Shown: piece after piece, positions 1 to 9,127 of the stretch | How positions within the stretch are numbered: the stretch's first letter is position 1 | How the letters are laid out: each line of letters starts with the position of its first letter | Assembly (NCBI RefSeq): GCF_003233655.1 | Contig: NZ_CP029834.1 | Location: 248,001-312,000 of the forward strand | Reading direction: 5' to 3' | Source: Azospirillum ramasamyi | Lineage (GTDB): Bacteria; Pseudomonadota; Alphaproteobacteria; Azospirillales; Azospirillaceae | Length of the DNA stretch: 64,000 nucleotides | Notes under the pieces: generated by a model | Database searches by the model: none | Told to the model about the DNA's origin: nothing | What the model saw: the letters and a program-made list of their open reading frames with translations, nothing else | Position numbers and translations under genes: made by a program

Positions 1-8
1 AACGCCAC

Positions 9-1904
9 ATGGTCCCCAGATTGCCTGAACAACCGATGTGGGCCCTGGATGTCCTGGGGGCGCTGGATGCAGGGATCCTGCTTCTCGACCGCCATTGCCG
101 GGTTCTGTACTGGAACGGCTGGATGGAGCAGGCCTCCACCCTGACCGCCCGGGAGATTCTCGGGCATGACCTGTTCGACGCGCTGCCGAACCTGCGCGAA
201 TCGCGCCTGCACATCGCGGTGCGCGACACGCTGGCGACCGGGGCGCCCGGCGTGCTGTCCCACACGCTGAACCCGATGCTGTTCCCGCTGCGCCTGCCGG
301 ACGGGCGGCGGATGGTCCACAATGTCGTGATCCGTCCGCTGCCGTCCCACGCCCAGATGGCCGGAGGAATGGCTGGGGGGGAGGCGCGCTGCCTGATCCA
401 GGTGACCGACGTCACCGCCTCGGTCAACCGCGAGCGGGTCCTGCGCGAACAGCGCGACGCCCGCCACCGCGCCATCGTCGACACCGCGCCAGACGCCATC
501 GTCACCACCGACACCCGCGGCATGGTGCAGTGGATGAACGGCGCCGCGATCCGCCAGTTCGACTATCGGCCGGAGGAACTGATCGGGCAGAGCGTGGCTG
601 TGCTGCTGGGCGACGATGCGCCGGACTGGATCGCCATGGCCGAGCACAGCGGACCTGGCAGCGCCGGCAGCCTCGACGCCGCGACCCAGCCGGTGGAGCT
701 GTCCGGCCGGCGCCGCGACGGCAGCCACATCGACCTGGAACTGTCGCTGGCGCGCTGGGAATCGGAAGGGCGCAGCTTCATCACCGGCATCCTGCGCGAC
801 ATCACCGAGCGCCGCCGCACCCGCGAGGAGCTGCGGGCCAGCGCGCTCGCCATGCGGCAGCTGGCCGAGCAGACCAAGGCGACGCTGGACGCGCTGCCCG
901 CCTTCATCGCCGTGCTCGACCGCTCCGGCCGCATCGTCTCGGCCAACCGCGCCTGGGCCGAGGCCGGACCGGAGACCACCTTCCTCGGCCAGGGCTGCAT
1001 CGTCGGCGACGATTACATCGACCATTGCGGCAAGGGCCAGACCGCCGACCCGCGGGCGGACGATGTGATGCAGGGCTTGCGCAAGCTGCTGAGGGACGGC
1101 GGGCCGCCGGTGTCGGCGGAATATGTCACCGCAAACCAGCACTGGTTCCGCTGCCTTGCCGCCCCCATGCCGGCCGGCCCCTTCGGCGGCGCGGTGCTGA
1201 TGCACATCGACGTGACGGAGATCAAGTCGATGGAGGCGGCGCTGCGCAAGCTGGTCGGACAGAAATCGACCCTGCTGCGCGAGGTCAACCACCGCGTCAA
1301 GAACAGCCTGCAGCTGGTGTCCAGCCTCCTGACCCTGCAGACCCTCAGCTTGCCGGACGAGGGGGTGCGGGTCCATTTCCAGGACGCCCGCAGCCGCATC
1401 GAGGCGATCGCCCGCGTCCACAACCGGCTCTATCAGGCCGACCAGTTCCAGACCATCGAGTTCGGCACCTACCTGAACGAACTGTGCGAGGATCTGGCGC
1501 GCGCCTCGGGCGGCGAGAGCATGTGCGACATCGTCGTCCGGTCCGAGGTGATCGACCTGCCGATCGACCACGCCGCACCGCTGGGACTGATCGCGAACGA
1601 ACTGATCACCAACGCGGTGAAGCATCGCGGGGGCGGGCCGGCACTGGTGACGGTGACCTTCCGGCGCGCGGGCGACGATCTGTCCCTGACCGTATCGGAC
1701 CGCGGTCCCGGCCTGCCGCCCAACTTCGACATCCGCAAGAGCCGCAGCCTGGGCATGCGCCTGATCTCCAGCCTCGCCGGGCAGATCCGGGCCAGCGTGG
1801 ACATCGACACCACGCCGCAGGGGACCACCTTCCGGATCGATCTTCCGGTGCCTGACGCGGTGCCGCTGTTGGAGCCTTCCTCCGCCGAGGAGATCGATGG
1901 ATGA
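9..1904 (+). CDS. PAS-domain sensor histidine kinase, HWE/HisKA_2 type
   Basis: This is a cytoplasmic sensor kinase of 631 residues with no clear membrane segment. It has three PAS-like segments at about residues 10-125, 150-265 and 285-400, then a HisKA_2-type dimerisation and phosphoacceptor helix. The H-box reads REVNHRVKNSL, with His428 as the predicted phosphorylation site. A C-terminal HATPase follows, with an N-box (NELITNAVKH), a GPGLP motif and a GLGMRLI segment. The HWE/HisKA_2 family usually signals to single-domain or atypical response regulators, and the next gene, overlapping by four bases, is exactly that. Few bases precede the ATG and no ribosome site is visible, so the true start could lie outside the window. 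The sensed ligand cannot be read from the sequence. Confidence 0.9.
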   Translation: MVPRLPEQPMWALDVLGALDAGILLLDRHCRVLYWNGWMEQASTLTAREILGHDLFDALPNLRESRLHIAVRDTLATGAPGVLSHTLNPMLFPLRLPDGRRMVHNVVIRPLPSHAQMAGGMAGGEARCLIQVTDVTASVNRERVLREQRDARHRAIVDTAPDAIVTTDTRGMVQWMNGAAIRQFDYRPEELIGQSVAVLLGDDAPDWIAMAEHSGPGSAGSLDAATQPVELSGRRRDGSHIDLELSLARWESEGRSFITGILRDITERRRTREELRASALAMRQLAEQTKATLDALPAFIAVLDRSGRIVSANRAWAEAGPETTFLGQGCIVGDDYIDHCGKGQTADPRADDVMQGLRKLLRDGGPPVSAEYVTANQHWFRCLAAPMPAGPFGGAVLMHIDVTEIKSMEAALRKLVGQKSTLLREVNHRVKNSLQLVSSLLTLQTLSLPDEGVRVHFQDARSRIEAIARVHNRLYQADQFQTIEFGTYLNELCEDLARASGGESMCDIVVRSEVIDLPIDHAAPLGLIANELITNAVKHRGGGPALVTVTFRRAGDDLSLTVSDRGPGLPPNFDIRKSRSLGMRLISSLAGQIRASVDIDTTPQGTTFRIDLPVPDAVPLLEPSSAEEIDG

Positions 1905-2302
1905 AGATCCTGCTGGTGGAGGACGAGGTGCTGATCGCGCTGGAACAGCAGCTTTACCTTGAATCCGTCGGCCACAGCGTCATCGGCCCCGCCGTCACCG
2001 CGATGGAGGCCGTGGAGATGGCCGAGGCCGACGGGCCGGACCTGGCGCTGGTCGACGTGCATCTAGGCATGGGAACCAACGGCATAGACGCCGCGCGCAG
2101 CCTGAACGCGCTCGGCGTGCCCTGCCTGTTCATCACCTCGTTCCGCGACGAGTTGAAGAAGGACGGCCCGCTCGCCGGCATCGGCTGCCTGCCCAAGCCC
2201 TTCACCGAAAGCGGCCTCCTCGCCGCCGTCGACGTCGCCCGCGCGATCCTGGCGGGGGAGACGCCGCGCAACGTCCCGCAGACGATGGAGTTGTTCGTGT
2301 GA
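1901..2302 (+). CDS. single-domain response regulator (REC only)
   Basis: This 133-aa receiver protein has no output domain. The acidic pocket (LLVEDE, residues 4-9), phosphoacceptor Asp52 (LALVDVHLG), Thr79 (FITS) and Lys99 (CLPKPF) are all present, so it should be phosphorylatable. Its ATG overlaps the kinase stop codon in an ATGA junction, so the pair is translationally coupled and is a cognate two-component system. REC-only proteins of this type in Alphaproteobacteria often act as phosphate sinks or in protein-protein signalling; which applies here cannot be told. Confidence 0.9.
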   Translation: MKILLVEDEVLIALEQQLYLESVGHSVIGPAVTAMEAVEMAEADGPDLALVDVHLGMGTNGIDAARSLNALGVPCLFITSFRDELKKDGPLAGIGCLPKPFTESGLLAAVDVARAILAGETPRNVPQTMELFV

Positions 2303-2352
2303 AGGAAAGGGGCGGAGAAGCCTTTCCAAATCGCACCGCGACACTTGGGAGT

Positions 2353-2482
2353 CGTGCGGAATTCCGGTGGGGATGACGGACATGTCGGGGAGGTCCGGTT
2401 CGCGCTTGGGCGGCGCGGTTCGACCTTTCCGGCATGATGCCGGCTATGGCCCGCCAGCCACCCCGACGGGGTCTGCCGCTGA
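2353..2482 (+). repeat. left arm of ~130-bp inverted repeat
   Basis: This segment is about 90% identical by eye, as reverse complement, to 3627-3758. Matching blocks include the outer edge CGTGCGGAATTCCGGTGGGG and an inner CCGCCAGCCACCCCG. The arms differ by about a dozen substitutions and a 3-nt indel. It is G+C-rich, unlike the gene it encloses. Both strands are open in some frames, but nothing resembles a known protein. It may be one copy of a genome-wide dispersed element. Confidence 0.85.
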
Positions 2483-2730
2483 GGCGGCCGTCAAGCAGGC
2501 TCCAGGACAGATGGAGACGGGGGCTTGATCGCGATTCGATTCGGATCGGTTATGCCTCTTGAACACTGCATTCCTTTGCGCTGATACTGCGCTCGAATGG
2601 TTTCAGCCGAGATCGCCTTGTCATAAGACATCCGTCACCTTGGTGATTGAAGTACGGACGTCGCAGTGCCGCACGTCGCCGATGCTGGGGTGTGGGCAAT
2701 AGGCGATTTTACGTTCCATAAGAGGAATGA
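2483..2730. other. leader region upstream of the WcbI-like gene
   Basis: About 250 bases lie between the left repeat arm and the AT-rich gene. The region contains a short dyad (TCACC-TT-GGTGA at 2635-2646). No open frame resembles a protein. Base composition drops toward the gene start, so the foreign segment probably begins within this stretch. Confidence 0.5.
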
Positions 2731-3618
2731 ATGTTGAATTTGCTGGTTTATGCGAACTGCCAAGGTTCAATGGTGGAGAAATTTGTCGTCCCGGAAATAT
2801 CCAAGCATGTAGTGGTATCTGCAGTTCATATCGTAAATTATGAAGCGATCAAGTTAGGATATGGCTCTGTTGGTGCAGCAGATCTTCCTGAGCACTATAG
2901 CCGCATAATAAGTGATGCCGACATCATAGTTTATCAAAATTTGTCGGAAAATCAAGGCGTTCTATCCACGAGCGGAAGGATTGCCAATTCCTTTATGACG
3001 AAAGCGAAAAAGGATTCCCTGAAAATATCGTTTCCTTATCTAAACAATAATGCGATTTGGCCGACATATATTGAAGAAAGGACTAAGGGGATATCTTTTA
3101 AAACGGATCCCCATATAGTGGAGATGGCCCGCTCGGCGCGCTCAGAGGATGACCTAATAAAGAAATACATGAATGGCGATATGTATTTCAATTTTTCTGG
3201 ACGGTTTACAGATTTTGTCAATGAACTTGAGAAAATAGAGCAGGAATGCGATGTAAAAATTTCTAATTTCATTAAAGATAACATAGCAAAAAAGCGTCTG
3301 TTCTTAACTCACAATCACCCAACTTCGGCAGTGATGAGTGAAATGGCACGGCAGATTATCCATATAATATCCTCAAATATTGGGTTTGAATTTGACCAGG
3401 AAGAGTTCTTGCGTACTCAGTCATTTTCTCCTGAAAACATATGCAAGCTTCCAGGGTACTACCCAATCGATTTTTATTCCGTCCGTCATTATAATTTCGA
3501 ATTTGCACAAAAACAAGATGTGGCAGCGCCAAGCTATTACAAATCGCACATGACGGCACTGTACAATCTTGTCAGGGGACTGCCAGCAGAGGTGCTCTTT
3601 TTCTCAGACTCCGCCTGA
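2731..3618 (+). CDS. WcbI-like polysaccharide biosynthesis protein, AT-rich
   Basis: The 295-aa product begins with a short hydrophobic strand and an NCQGS motif. Further on it has YQNLSENQG and a FPYLNNNAIWP segment. This layout (NCQ near the N-terminus, then a YQ..N and a FPy....P patch) matches the WcbI family of capsule/polysaccharide biosynthesis proteins, thought to be acetyltransferase-like. Residues after about 120 are family-poor. Start: AGAGGA lies five bases before the ATG. Base composition and codon use are strikingly AT-rich (AAA, ATA, TTT frequent) compared with everything around it, and the gene sits inside a pair of inverted repeats, so recent horizontal acquisition is likely. 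The acceptor glycan is unknown; no other polysaccharide genes lie nearby. Confidence 0.65.
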   Translation: MLNLLVYANCQGSMVEKFVVPEISKHVVVSAVHIVNYEAIKLGYGSVGAADLPEHYSRIISDADIIVYQNLSENQGVLSTSGRIANSFMTKAKKDSLKISFPYLNNNAIWPTYIEERTKGISFKTDPHIVEMARSARSEDDLIKKYMNGDMYFNFSGRFTDFVNELEKIEQECDVKISNFIKDNIAKKRLFLTHNHPTSAVMSEMARQIIHIISSNIGFEFDQEEFLRTQSFSPENICKLPGYYPIDFYSVRHYNFEFAQKQDVAAPSYYKSHMTALYNLVRGLPAEVLFFSDSA

Positions 3619-3626
3619 CGGTCGTA

Positions 3627-3758
3627 TCAGCGGGAGCCCCGCCGGGGTGGCTGGCGGACCACCGTAGCCGGAATCATGCCGGAGAGGTCGATCCGCGCCG
3701 CCCAGGCGCGAACCGGACCTTCCCGACATGTCCGTCATCCCCACCGGAATTCCGCACG
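3627..3758 (-). repeat. right arm of ~130-bp inverted repeat
   Basis: Reverse complement of 2353-2482 at about 90% identity by eye. It begins only nine bases after the stop codon of the AT-rich gene, so the cassette is tightly bounded on this side. The sharp change in base composition coincides with the repeat edge. Confidence 0.85.
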
Positions 3759-3880
3759 CCCCCGTTGCGCCATACCGGCTCCGTTGCCGCTTGCTGCTCG
3801 AACTGGCGGCGGTAGAGACCACCCAAGACAGCCCTCCCTCCCAAGGAAGAGAGGGGGAATGTGGGGTGTACCCTTTGCTG

Positions 3881-5992
3881 TCAGCGACCCTTCAGGTTCG
3901 TCTGGCGCGGCTTCATGCCTGAAGGCTTCGGCGCAGCGGAATTGCCTCCAGGCGCCTTGCCGACCGGCGGCACCACCCGCCGCCCCTGACCGGCCTGCTG
4001 GGTGAGGAAGGTCTTGCCTTTCGGTCCCTTGTCCCGCGGCTTGGCGGTGGCGCCGACCGGCTGCCAGGCCGGGATCAGATGCTCCTCGCCCGGTCCGATC
4101 AGGTCCTCGCGGCCCATGCGCTTCAGCGCCTCGCGCAGGATCGGCCAGTTCTCCGGGTCGTGGTAGCGCAGGAAGGCCTTGTGCAGGCGGCGCTGCTTCA
4201 ACCCCTTCGCCGACGACACCACCTCCGACCCGACACGGCGCACCGGGCGCAGCGGATTGCGCTCGCTGTGGTACATGGCGGTCGCAAGCGACATCGGCGA
4301 GGGCAGGAAGGTCTGCACCTGATCCGCCTTGAAGCCGTTCCGCTTCAGCCACAGCGCGAGGTTCATCATGTCCTCGTCGGTGGTGCCGGGGTGGGCGGCG
4401 ATGAAGTAGGGGATCAGGTAGAGCTTCTTGCCCGCCTCCTTCGCCGCCTTGTCGAACATCCGCTTGAATTCGTCATAGGCGCCCATGCCGGGCTTCATCA
4501 TCTTCGCCAGCGGACCCGGCTCGGTGTGTTCCGGCGCGATCTTCAGGTAGCCGCCGACATGGTGCGTCACCAGCTCCTTGACGTATTCCGGGTTGCGGAC
4601 GGCAAGGTCGTAGCGCAGGCCGGATGCGATGTGGATCTTCTTCACCCCCGGCACCGCGCGGGCCTTGCGGTAGAGCTGCACCAGCGACGAGTGGTCGGTG
4701 TTCAGGTTCTTGCAGATGTCCGGGAAGACGCAGGACGGGCGCCGGCAGACCGATTCCGTCTCCTTGTCCTTGCAGGCGAGGCGGTACATGTTGGCGGTCG
4801 GCCCGCCCATGTCGGAGATGACGCCGGTGAAGCCCTTGGTCTTGTCGCGGATATGCTCGATCTCGCGCAGGATGGAGCCTTCCGACCGGCTCTGGATGAT
4901 GCGCCCCTCATGCTCGGTGATCGAGCAGAAGGAACAGCCGCCGAAGCAACCCCGCATGATGTTGACGGAGAAGCGGATCATCTCCCAGGCCGGAATGCGC
5001 GCGTCGCCATAGGACGGATGCGGCGCCCGCGCATAGGGCAGGTCGTAGACGCCGTCCATCTCGTTGGTTTCCAGCGGGATCGGCGGCGGGTTCAGCCACA
5101 CGTCGCGGTCGCCGTGGCGCTGGACCAGCGCGCGGGCGTTGCCGGGATTGCTCTCCTGGTGCAGCACGCGGCTGGCATGGGCGTAGAGCACCTTGTCGGC
5201 CGTCACCTGCTCGTAGCTGGGCAGGCGCACCACCATGCGGTCGGCGCCGGCGGCGCGCGGCGACACCGTGGCCGACGGATCGTCGATGGAGCTGCTGTCG
5301 ACCACCGTCCAGCCCTCCGGCAAGGAGGAGCGCATGATGGCGGTGCCGCGGATGTCGGTCATCGCCTTGGGCGATTCCCCCTTCAGCGCACGCTGGGCGA
5401 TCTCGATGATGGCGCGTTCGGCGTTGCCGTAGACCAGCATGTCGGCCTTGGAATCAACCAGGACGGAGCGGCGGATCTTCTCGCTCCAATGGTCGTACTG
5501 GGCGATGCGGCGCAAGGACGCCTCGATGCCGCCCAGCACGATGGGCACGTCCTTGAAGGCTTCGCGGCAGCGCTGGGAATAAACGATGACGGCGCGGTCC
5601 GGCCGCTTGCCGCCCTCGTCGTTCGGCGTGTAGCTGTCGTTGTGGCGCAGGCGGCGGTCGGCCGTGTAGTGGTTGACCATCGAATCCATGTTGCCGCCGG
5701 TCACGCCCCAGAACAGCCGCGGCTTGCCCAGGATCTTGAACGGCTCCGCACTGCTCCAGTCCGGCTGGGCGATGATGCCGACGCGCAGGCCCTGCGATTC
5801 CAGCAGCCGGCCGATGATCGCCATGCCGAAGCTGGGATGGTCGACATAGGCGTCGCCGGTGACGACGATGACGTCGCACTGGTCCCAGCCCAGCCGGTCC
5901 ATCTCCGCACGCGACATCGGCAGGAAGGGTGCGGCCTTGGGGCGCACGCTCCGGTCCGGGCGTTGGGCGAACAGGTTGGGGGCCGCGAGCAT
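3881..5992 (-). CDS. YgiQ family radical SAM protein
   Basis: The 703-aa protein is collinear with the YgiQ/UPF0313 radical SAM family: an N-terminal cobalamin-binding-like region (about 25-300; [23 protein letters not shown]), then a radical SAM core with the 4Fe-4S ligands Cys349, Cys353 and Cys356 in [10 protein letters not shown]. The C-terminal third carries the family-typical QTFLPSPM and a basic, low-complexity tail from about residue 640. The reaction of YgiQ proteins is not established. It is expected to be cytoplasmic. It stands alone, about 220 bases downstream of the convergently read MFS gene's end, with its own promoter region to the right. Confidence 0.92.
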   Translation of the reverse strand: MLAAPNLFAQRPDRSVRPKAAPFLPMSRAEMDRLGWDQCDVIVVTGDAYVDHPSFGMAIIGRLLESQGLRVGIIAQPDWSSAEPFKILGKPRLFWGVTGGNMDSMVNHYTADRRLRHNDSYTPNDEGGKRPDRAVIVYSQRCREAFKDVPIVLGGIEASLRRIAQYDHWSEKIRRSVLVDSKADMLVYGNAERAIIEIAQRALKGESPKAMTDIRGTAIMRSSLPEGWTVVDSSSIDDPSATVSPRAAGADRMVVRLPSYEQVTADKVLYAHASRVLHQESNPGNARALVQRHGDRDVWLNPPPIPLETNEMDGVYDLPYARAPHPSYGDARIPAWEMIRFSVNIMRGCFGGCSFCSITEHEGRIIQSRSEGSILREIEHIRDKTKGFTGVISDMGGPTANMYRLACKDKETESVCRRPSCVFPDICKNLNTDHSSLVQLYRKARAVPGVKKIHIASGLRYDLAVRNPEYVKELVTHHVGGYLKIAPEHTEPGPLAKMMKPGMGAYDEFKRMFDKAAKEAGKKLYLIPYFIAAHPGTTDEDMMNLALWLKRNGFKADQVQTFLPSPMSLATAMYHSERNPLRPVRRVGSEVVSSAKGLKQRRLHKAFLRYHDPENWPILREALKRMGREDLIGPGEEHLIPAWQPVGATAKPRDKGPKGKTFLTQQAGQGRRVVPPVGKAPGGNSAAPKPSGMKPRQTNLKGR

Positions 5993-6182
5993 CGCGTTCT
6001 CCGGGTCTCAGCTGATAATGCGGATGGAAGCCGACAGTCATACCTTGTCGGCCCGCAAATTCCCACCGCTGATAACGCAGCGGAGCAATGGGATATTGTG
6101 CGGGTGGGTGCGCAGCTATGTGGGACGCCCCACAGCCGGTGCAAGGCTTGCCGGTGACGAAAGGGGCGGGGCAGGGGGCAGT

Positions 6183-6206
6183 GGGAAGGGAAGGGAAGGG
6201 AAGGGG
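6183..6206 (+). other. candidate G-quadruplex motif (five G-tracts, AA loops)
   Basis: Five runs of at least three G are separated by AA on the plus strand, within a 24-base stretch ending seven bases from the MFS stop codon. Two-base loops and G3 tracts meet the usual definition of a stable quadruplex. On the minus-strand transcript the same stretch is C-rich, so an effect would be at the DNA level or on any antisense RNA. Confidence 0.5.
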
Positions 6207-6212
6207 CGCCGG

Positions 6213-7460
6213 TCAGGCCGCGGCGCCGCCGGCCTCTTCCGGCCGGCCGTTGCGCCGCGCCACCACCCAGCCGATCACCGCACCCGCCAGCAGCACCACT
6301 CCCGCGCTGACGAAGGCCGTGCCCGGATGGGGGAACAGCGGGTAGGCCCCGACGGAGGCGGAATAGACCGCACCGAAGAAGAGCGGCGCCAGGATGCCGG
6401 CAACACTGGCCACGCTCATGTTGGCGCCCTGCAACTGGCCCTGTTCCGAGGGAGAGACCCGCTGTGTCATCAGTGACTGGATGGTCGGCATCGCCAGGCC
6501 CCACAGCGCGTTCGGCAGGATGGCCAGCACGAACCAGCCGCCGTCCGGCGCCAGCCCCATGCAGGTCAGCCCGCCGGCCCCGCAGAACAGGCCGACCACC
6601 ATCGTGCCACGGTCGCCCAGCCACTTCACCATGCGCGACACGACCAGCCCCTGCACCACCATGTCCAGCGCGCCGACCACCGCCAGCAGAAGCCCGACGT
6701 CCCAGGCGCTCCAACCGAAGCGATGCGAGGCATAGAGCACGAAGACCGCGGGAAAGACATTGTGGGAGAAATGCAGCATGAAATTGACCAGGGCCAGCCC
6801 CGACAGCTCGGAGTGGGACCGCAGCAGGCGCAGCGCGCCGAACGGATTGGCCCGGCGCCAGGAGAAGGCCATCCGGTTTTCCGGCGCCAGCGATTCCGGC
6901 AGCACCGCCAGACCATAGAGGAAGGCCAACCCGCTGAGCGCCCCGGCCGCCCAGAAGGGGGCGCGCGGCGACACCTCTCCCAACAAGCCGCCGAGGAGCG
7001 GGCCGGCAATGAAGCCGGCGCTGAACGCGGCGCCGATCAGGCCATAGGCCCGCGCCCGCTGCTCCGGCGGCGTCACGTCAGCCATATAGGCGAACACCGT
7101 GGTGAAGCTTGAGGAGGTGATGCCGGCGATCGCCCGGCCGACCACCAGCCACCACAGGTTCGGCGCCACCGCGATCAGCACATAATCCACCGCCAGCCCC
7201 AGGGCCGACAGCAGGATCACCGGCCGCCGCCCGAAACGGTCCGACAGCGAACCGATCACGGGAGAGCAGAAGAACTGCATCAGAGCCCACAGCGCCACCA
7301 GCGCGCCGTTGATGGTGCCCGCCTGCGCGCTTGGCCCGACGAATTCCTCGATCAGCGCCGGCAGCACCGGAATGACGATGCCCATCGCGACGATGTCGAG
7401 CGCTGCGGTGACCAGAATGAAGGCGATCGCGGCCTTGCGCGGCCGAAGAACGGAAGACAT
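6213..7460 (-). CDS. MFS transporter, TetA/DHA1-like drug exporter family
   Basis: A 415-aa, twelve-helix major facilitator protein of the DHA1 (TetA-like) branch. The loop 2-3 motif A reads GSLSDRFGRRP, and the first helix has the ALDIVAMGIVIPVLP pattern typical of TetA-like exporters. The inner membrane is the expected location and drug/proton antiport the likely mechanism. The ATG at 7460 is preferred over an upstream in-frame start 57 bases earlier because the family N-terminus begins at MSSVLRPRK. The substrate cannot be inferred; the family contains many non-tetracycline transporters. It is divergent from the flavocytochrome gene. Confidence 0.85.
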   Translation of the reverse strand: MSSVLRPRKAAIAFILVTAALDIVAMGIVIPVLPALIEEFVGPSAQAGTINGALVALWALMQFFCSPVIGSLSDRFGRRPVILLSALGLAVDYVLIAVAPNLWWLVVGRAIAGITSSSFTTVFAYMADVTPPEQRARAYGLIGAAFSAGFIAGPLLGGLLGEVSPRAPFWAAGALSGLAFLYGLAVLPESLAPENRMAFSWRRANPFGALRLLRSHSELSGLALVNFMLHFSHNVFPAVFVLYASHRFGWSAWDVGLLLAVVGALDMVVQGLVVSRMVKWLGDRGTMVVGLFCGAGGLTCMGLAPDGGWFVLAILPNALWGLAMPTIQSLMTQRVSPSEQGQLQGANMSVASVAGILAPLFFGAVYSASVGAYPLFPHPGTAFVSAGVVLLAGAVIGWVVARRNGRPEEAGGAAA

Positions 7461-7786
7461 GGAGGAGCCTTGAGGAACTCGACGGATAAAGACGCCCGAA
7501 CCGGGCAGGGTACGCAATGCCGGCCAAACTGGCAGCCGGGCCGGGATCGCCCAGGCAAGCGGCGATCATAGACGGCACGAGCGCGGTTGTGAAGTGAATT
7601 ATTTCCGACCGCGGATGCTTTTGGGGAAGTGCGGATGACCGGTTTTCCCACCGCACTGTACGGGTTCCGAATCTGTTCCTCACGCGAATGGCTGCATTTC
7701 GGCGATTCGGCTTGCCGGTCCTCATCATTAGAAAAAACAATTATGCACTGCCGCCCGCCCGGCGGCGCAACGGGAGGACGCTCGCC
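7461..7786. promoter_or_regulatory. divergent intergenic region, MFS and flavocytochrome genes
   Basis: This 326-base region must hold the promoters of both flanking genes. It has an AT-rich patch near 7727-7745 and another near 7590-7610. No convincing Fur-type inverted repeat was found. No protein-like open frame. Confidence 0.4.
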
Positions 7787-9127
7787 ATGCAGAGGATCAA
7801 GCTTGCCTTTTGGGGCTTGCTGGCGCTGTTAACCGTGCTGTGGCTCGCCGCGGATGCCTCGGTGTTCCGTTGGACCGGCTATTTCCCGTTCCGCTCCGGC
7901 ATGATCCAGCACAGCGGCTTGATCGCCATCGGCTGCATGAGCGTCGCCATGATCCTGGCATTGCGTCCCCGCTGGCCGGAGAGGTGGTTCGGCGGCCTGG
8001 ACAAGATGTACCGTCTGCACAAGTGGTTGGGCATCGGCGCTCTCGTCTTTGCGGTCGGCCATTGGCTTTGGGCGCAGGGAACGAAATGGGCGGTGGGCTG
8101 GGGCTGGCTCGATCGGCCGCAGCGTGGCCCGCGCGCGGCGTTGGAGAACCCGGTCGCGCAGTCGCTGACGGAGCTTCGCGGCACGGCGGAAGCGATCGGC
8201 GAATGGGCGTTCTACGCCGCCTTGGTGCTGATCGCGATGGCGCTGATCAAGAGCTTCCCATACCGGCAGTTCTTCAAGCTGCATAAGCTGCTGGCGCTCA
8301 CCTATCTGGCGCTGGTCTTCCACACCGTCGTGCTCACGAAATTCGCTTACTGGAGCACGCCGGTTGGCTGGGTGCTGGCAATTCTGCTCGCAGGCGGCAC
8401 CTGGGCGGCCGTGGTGGCGCTGCTGGGCCGCGTCGGAGCCGACCGCCGGGTTCCGGGCAGCATCGGCAAGCTCCAGTATTATCCAGCCCTGCGCGTGCTC
8501 GAGGCCGAGGTCGACGTGCCGCGGGGATGGCCGGGCCATAAGGCGGGGCAGTTCGCCTTCGCCATGTCGGATGCCGCCGAGGGCGCGCATCCCTACACCA
8601 TCGCCTCGGCCTGGAACGAGGCCGAGCACCGCATCACCTTCGTGATCAAGGAACTTGGCGACCACACGCGGCGCCTGCGGGAGAAGCTGCTGCTCGGCCA
8701 GACGGTGACGGTCGAAGGGCCATACGGCTGCTTCACCTTCGACGACGACTGCCCCCAGCAGATTTGGGTAGGGGCGGGCATCGGCGTGACACCCTTCATC
8801 GCCCGCATGAAATATCTGGCGATGCAGGACGGACGGCTGCCGCAAACCATCCACTTCTTCCACACCACACACGACCATGACGAGAACGCGAGCGCCAAGC
8901 TGATGGCCGACGCGGCGGCGGCGGGCGTGCGCCTGCACATCCTGGTCGATGGCCGCGACGGTCGCCTGACCGGCGAGCGCATTCGCGCGGCGGTGCCGGA
9001 CTGGAGCAACGCCAGCATCTGGTTCTGCGGCCCGACCGGCTTCGGACAGGCGCTGCGGCAGGATTTCGCAGAGCAGGGACTGCCGGTGGAGCATCGCTTC
9101 CACCAGGAGCTTTTCGAGATGCGATGA
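7787..9127 (+). CDS. ferric reductase-like flavocytochrome oxidoreductase
   Basis: The 446-aa protein has an N-terminal ferric-reductase-type membrane domain of about six helices (residues 1-225), with histidines positioned to bind heme (for example HKWLGIGALVFAVGHWLW and HKLLALTYLALVFH). A cytosolic ferredoxin-NADP+ reductase module follows: the FAD-binding segment (KAGQFAFAM, HPYTIAS) around 255-300, the VEGPYGCF loop, and an NAD(P)-binding half (WVGAGIGVTPFI) from about 325. It would move electrons from NAD(P)H through FAD and heme across the inner membrane; the acceptor is unknown. GGGAGG at 7772 supports the ATG at 7787 over an upstream in-frame start. Confidence 0.85.
   Translation: MQRIKLAFWGLLALLTVLWLAADASVFRWTGYFPFRSGMIQHSGLIAIGCMSVAMILALRPRWPERWFGGLDKMYRLHKWLGIGALVFAVGHWLWAQGTKWAVGWGWLDRPQRGPRAALENPVAQSLTELRGTAEAIGEWAFYAALVLIAMALIKSFPYRQFFKLHKLLALTYLALVFHTVVLTKFAYWSTPVGWVLAILLAGGTWAAVVALLGRVGADRRVPGSIGKLQYYPALRVLEAEVDVPRGWPGHKAGQFAFAMSDAAEGAHPYTIASAWNEAEHRITFVIKELGDHTRRLREKLLLGQTVTVEGPYGCFTFDDDCPQQIWVGAGIGVTPFIARMKYLAMQDGRLPQTIHFFHTTHDHDENASAKLMADAAAAGVRLHILVDGRDGRLTGERIRAAVPDWSNASIWFCGPTGFGQALRQDFAEQGLPVEHRFHQELFEMR

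Noticed and set aside
4079-6157. Very long plus-strand open frame opposite the YgiQ gene
   Set aside because: Composition is His/Arg/Gly/Ala-rich noise typical of the antisense frame in G+C-rich DNA. Similar frames lie opposite the chemoreceptor (13651-16434), folP/glmM (49803-52670), the molybdenum hydroxylase (25338-27890) and flhA (54443-56638). The sense genes are clear.
6183-6206. GGGAA repeats as a CRISPR-like or minisatellite array
   Set aside because: The unit is only five bases with no spacers; it is simple-sequence DNA and fits a quadruplex motif better.
6213-7460. Naming the MFS gene tetA as antibiotic resistance
   Set aside because: The family motifs fit TetA-like exporters in general, but most chromosomal members have other substrates.
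7461-7786. Fur or Irr box for the ferric-reductase-like gene
   Set aside because: The AT-rich patch near 7727 has no inverted repeat close to the Fur consensus, so iron control is not claimed.
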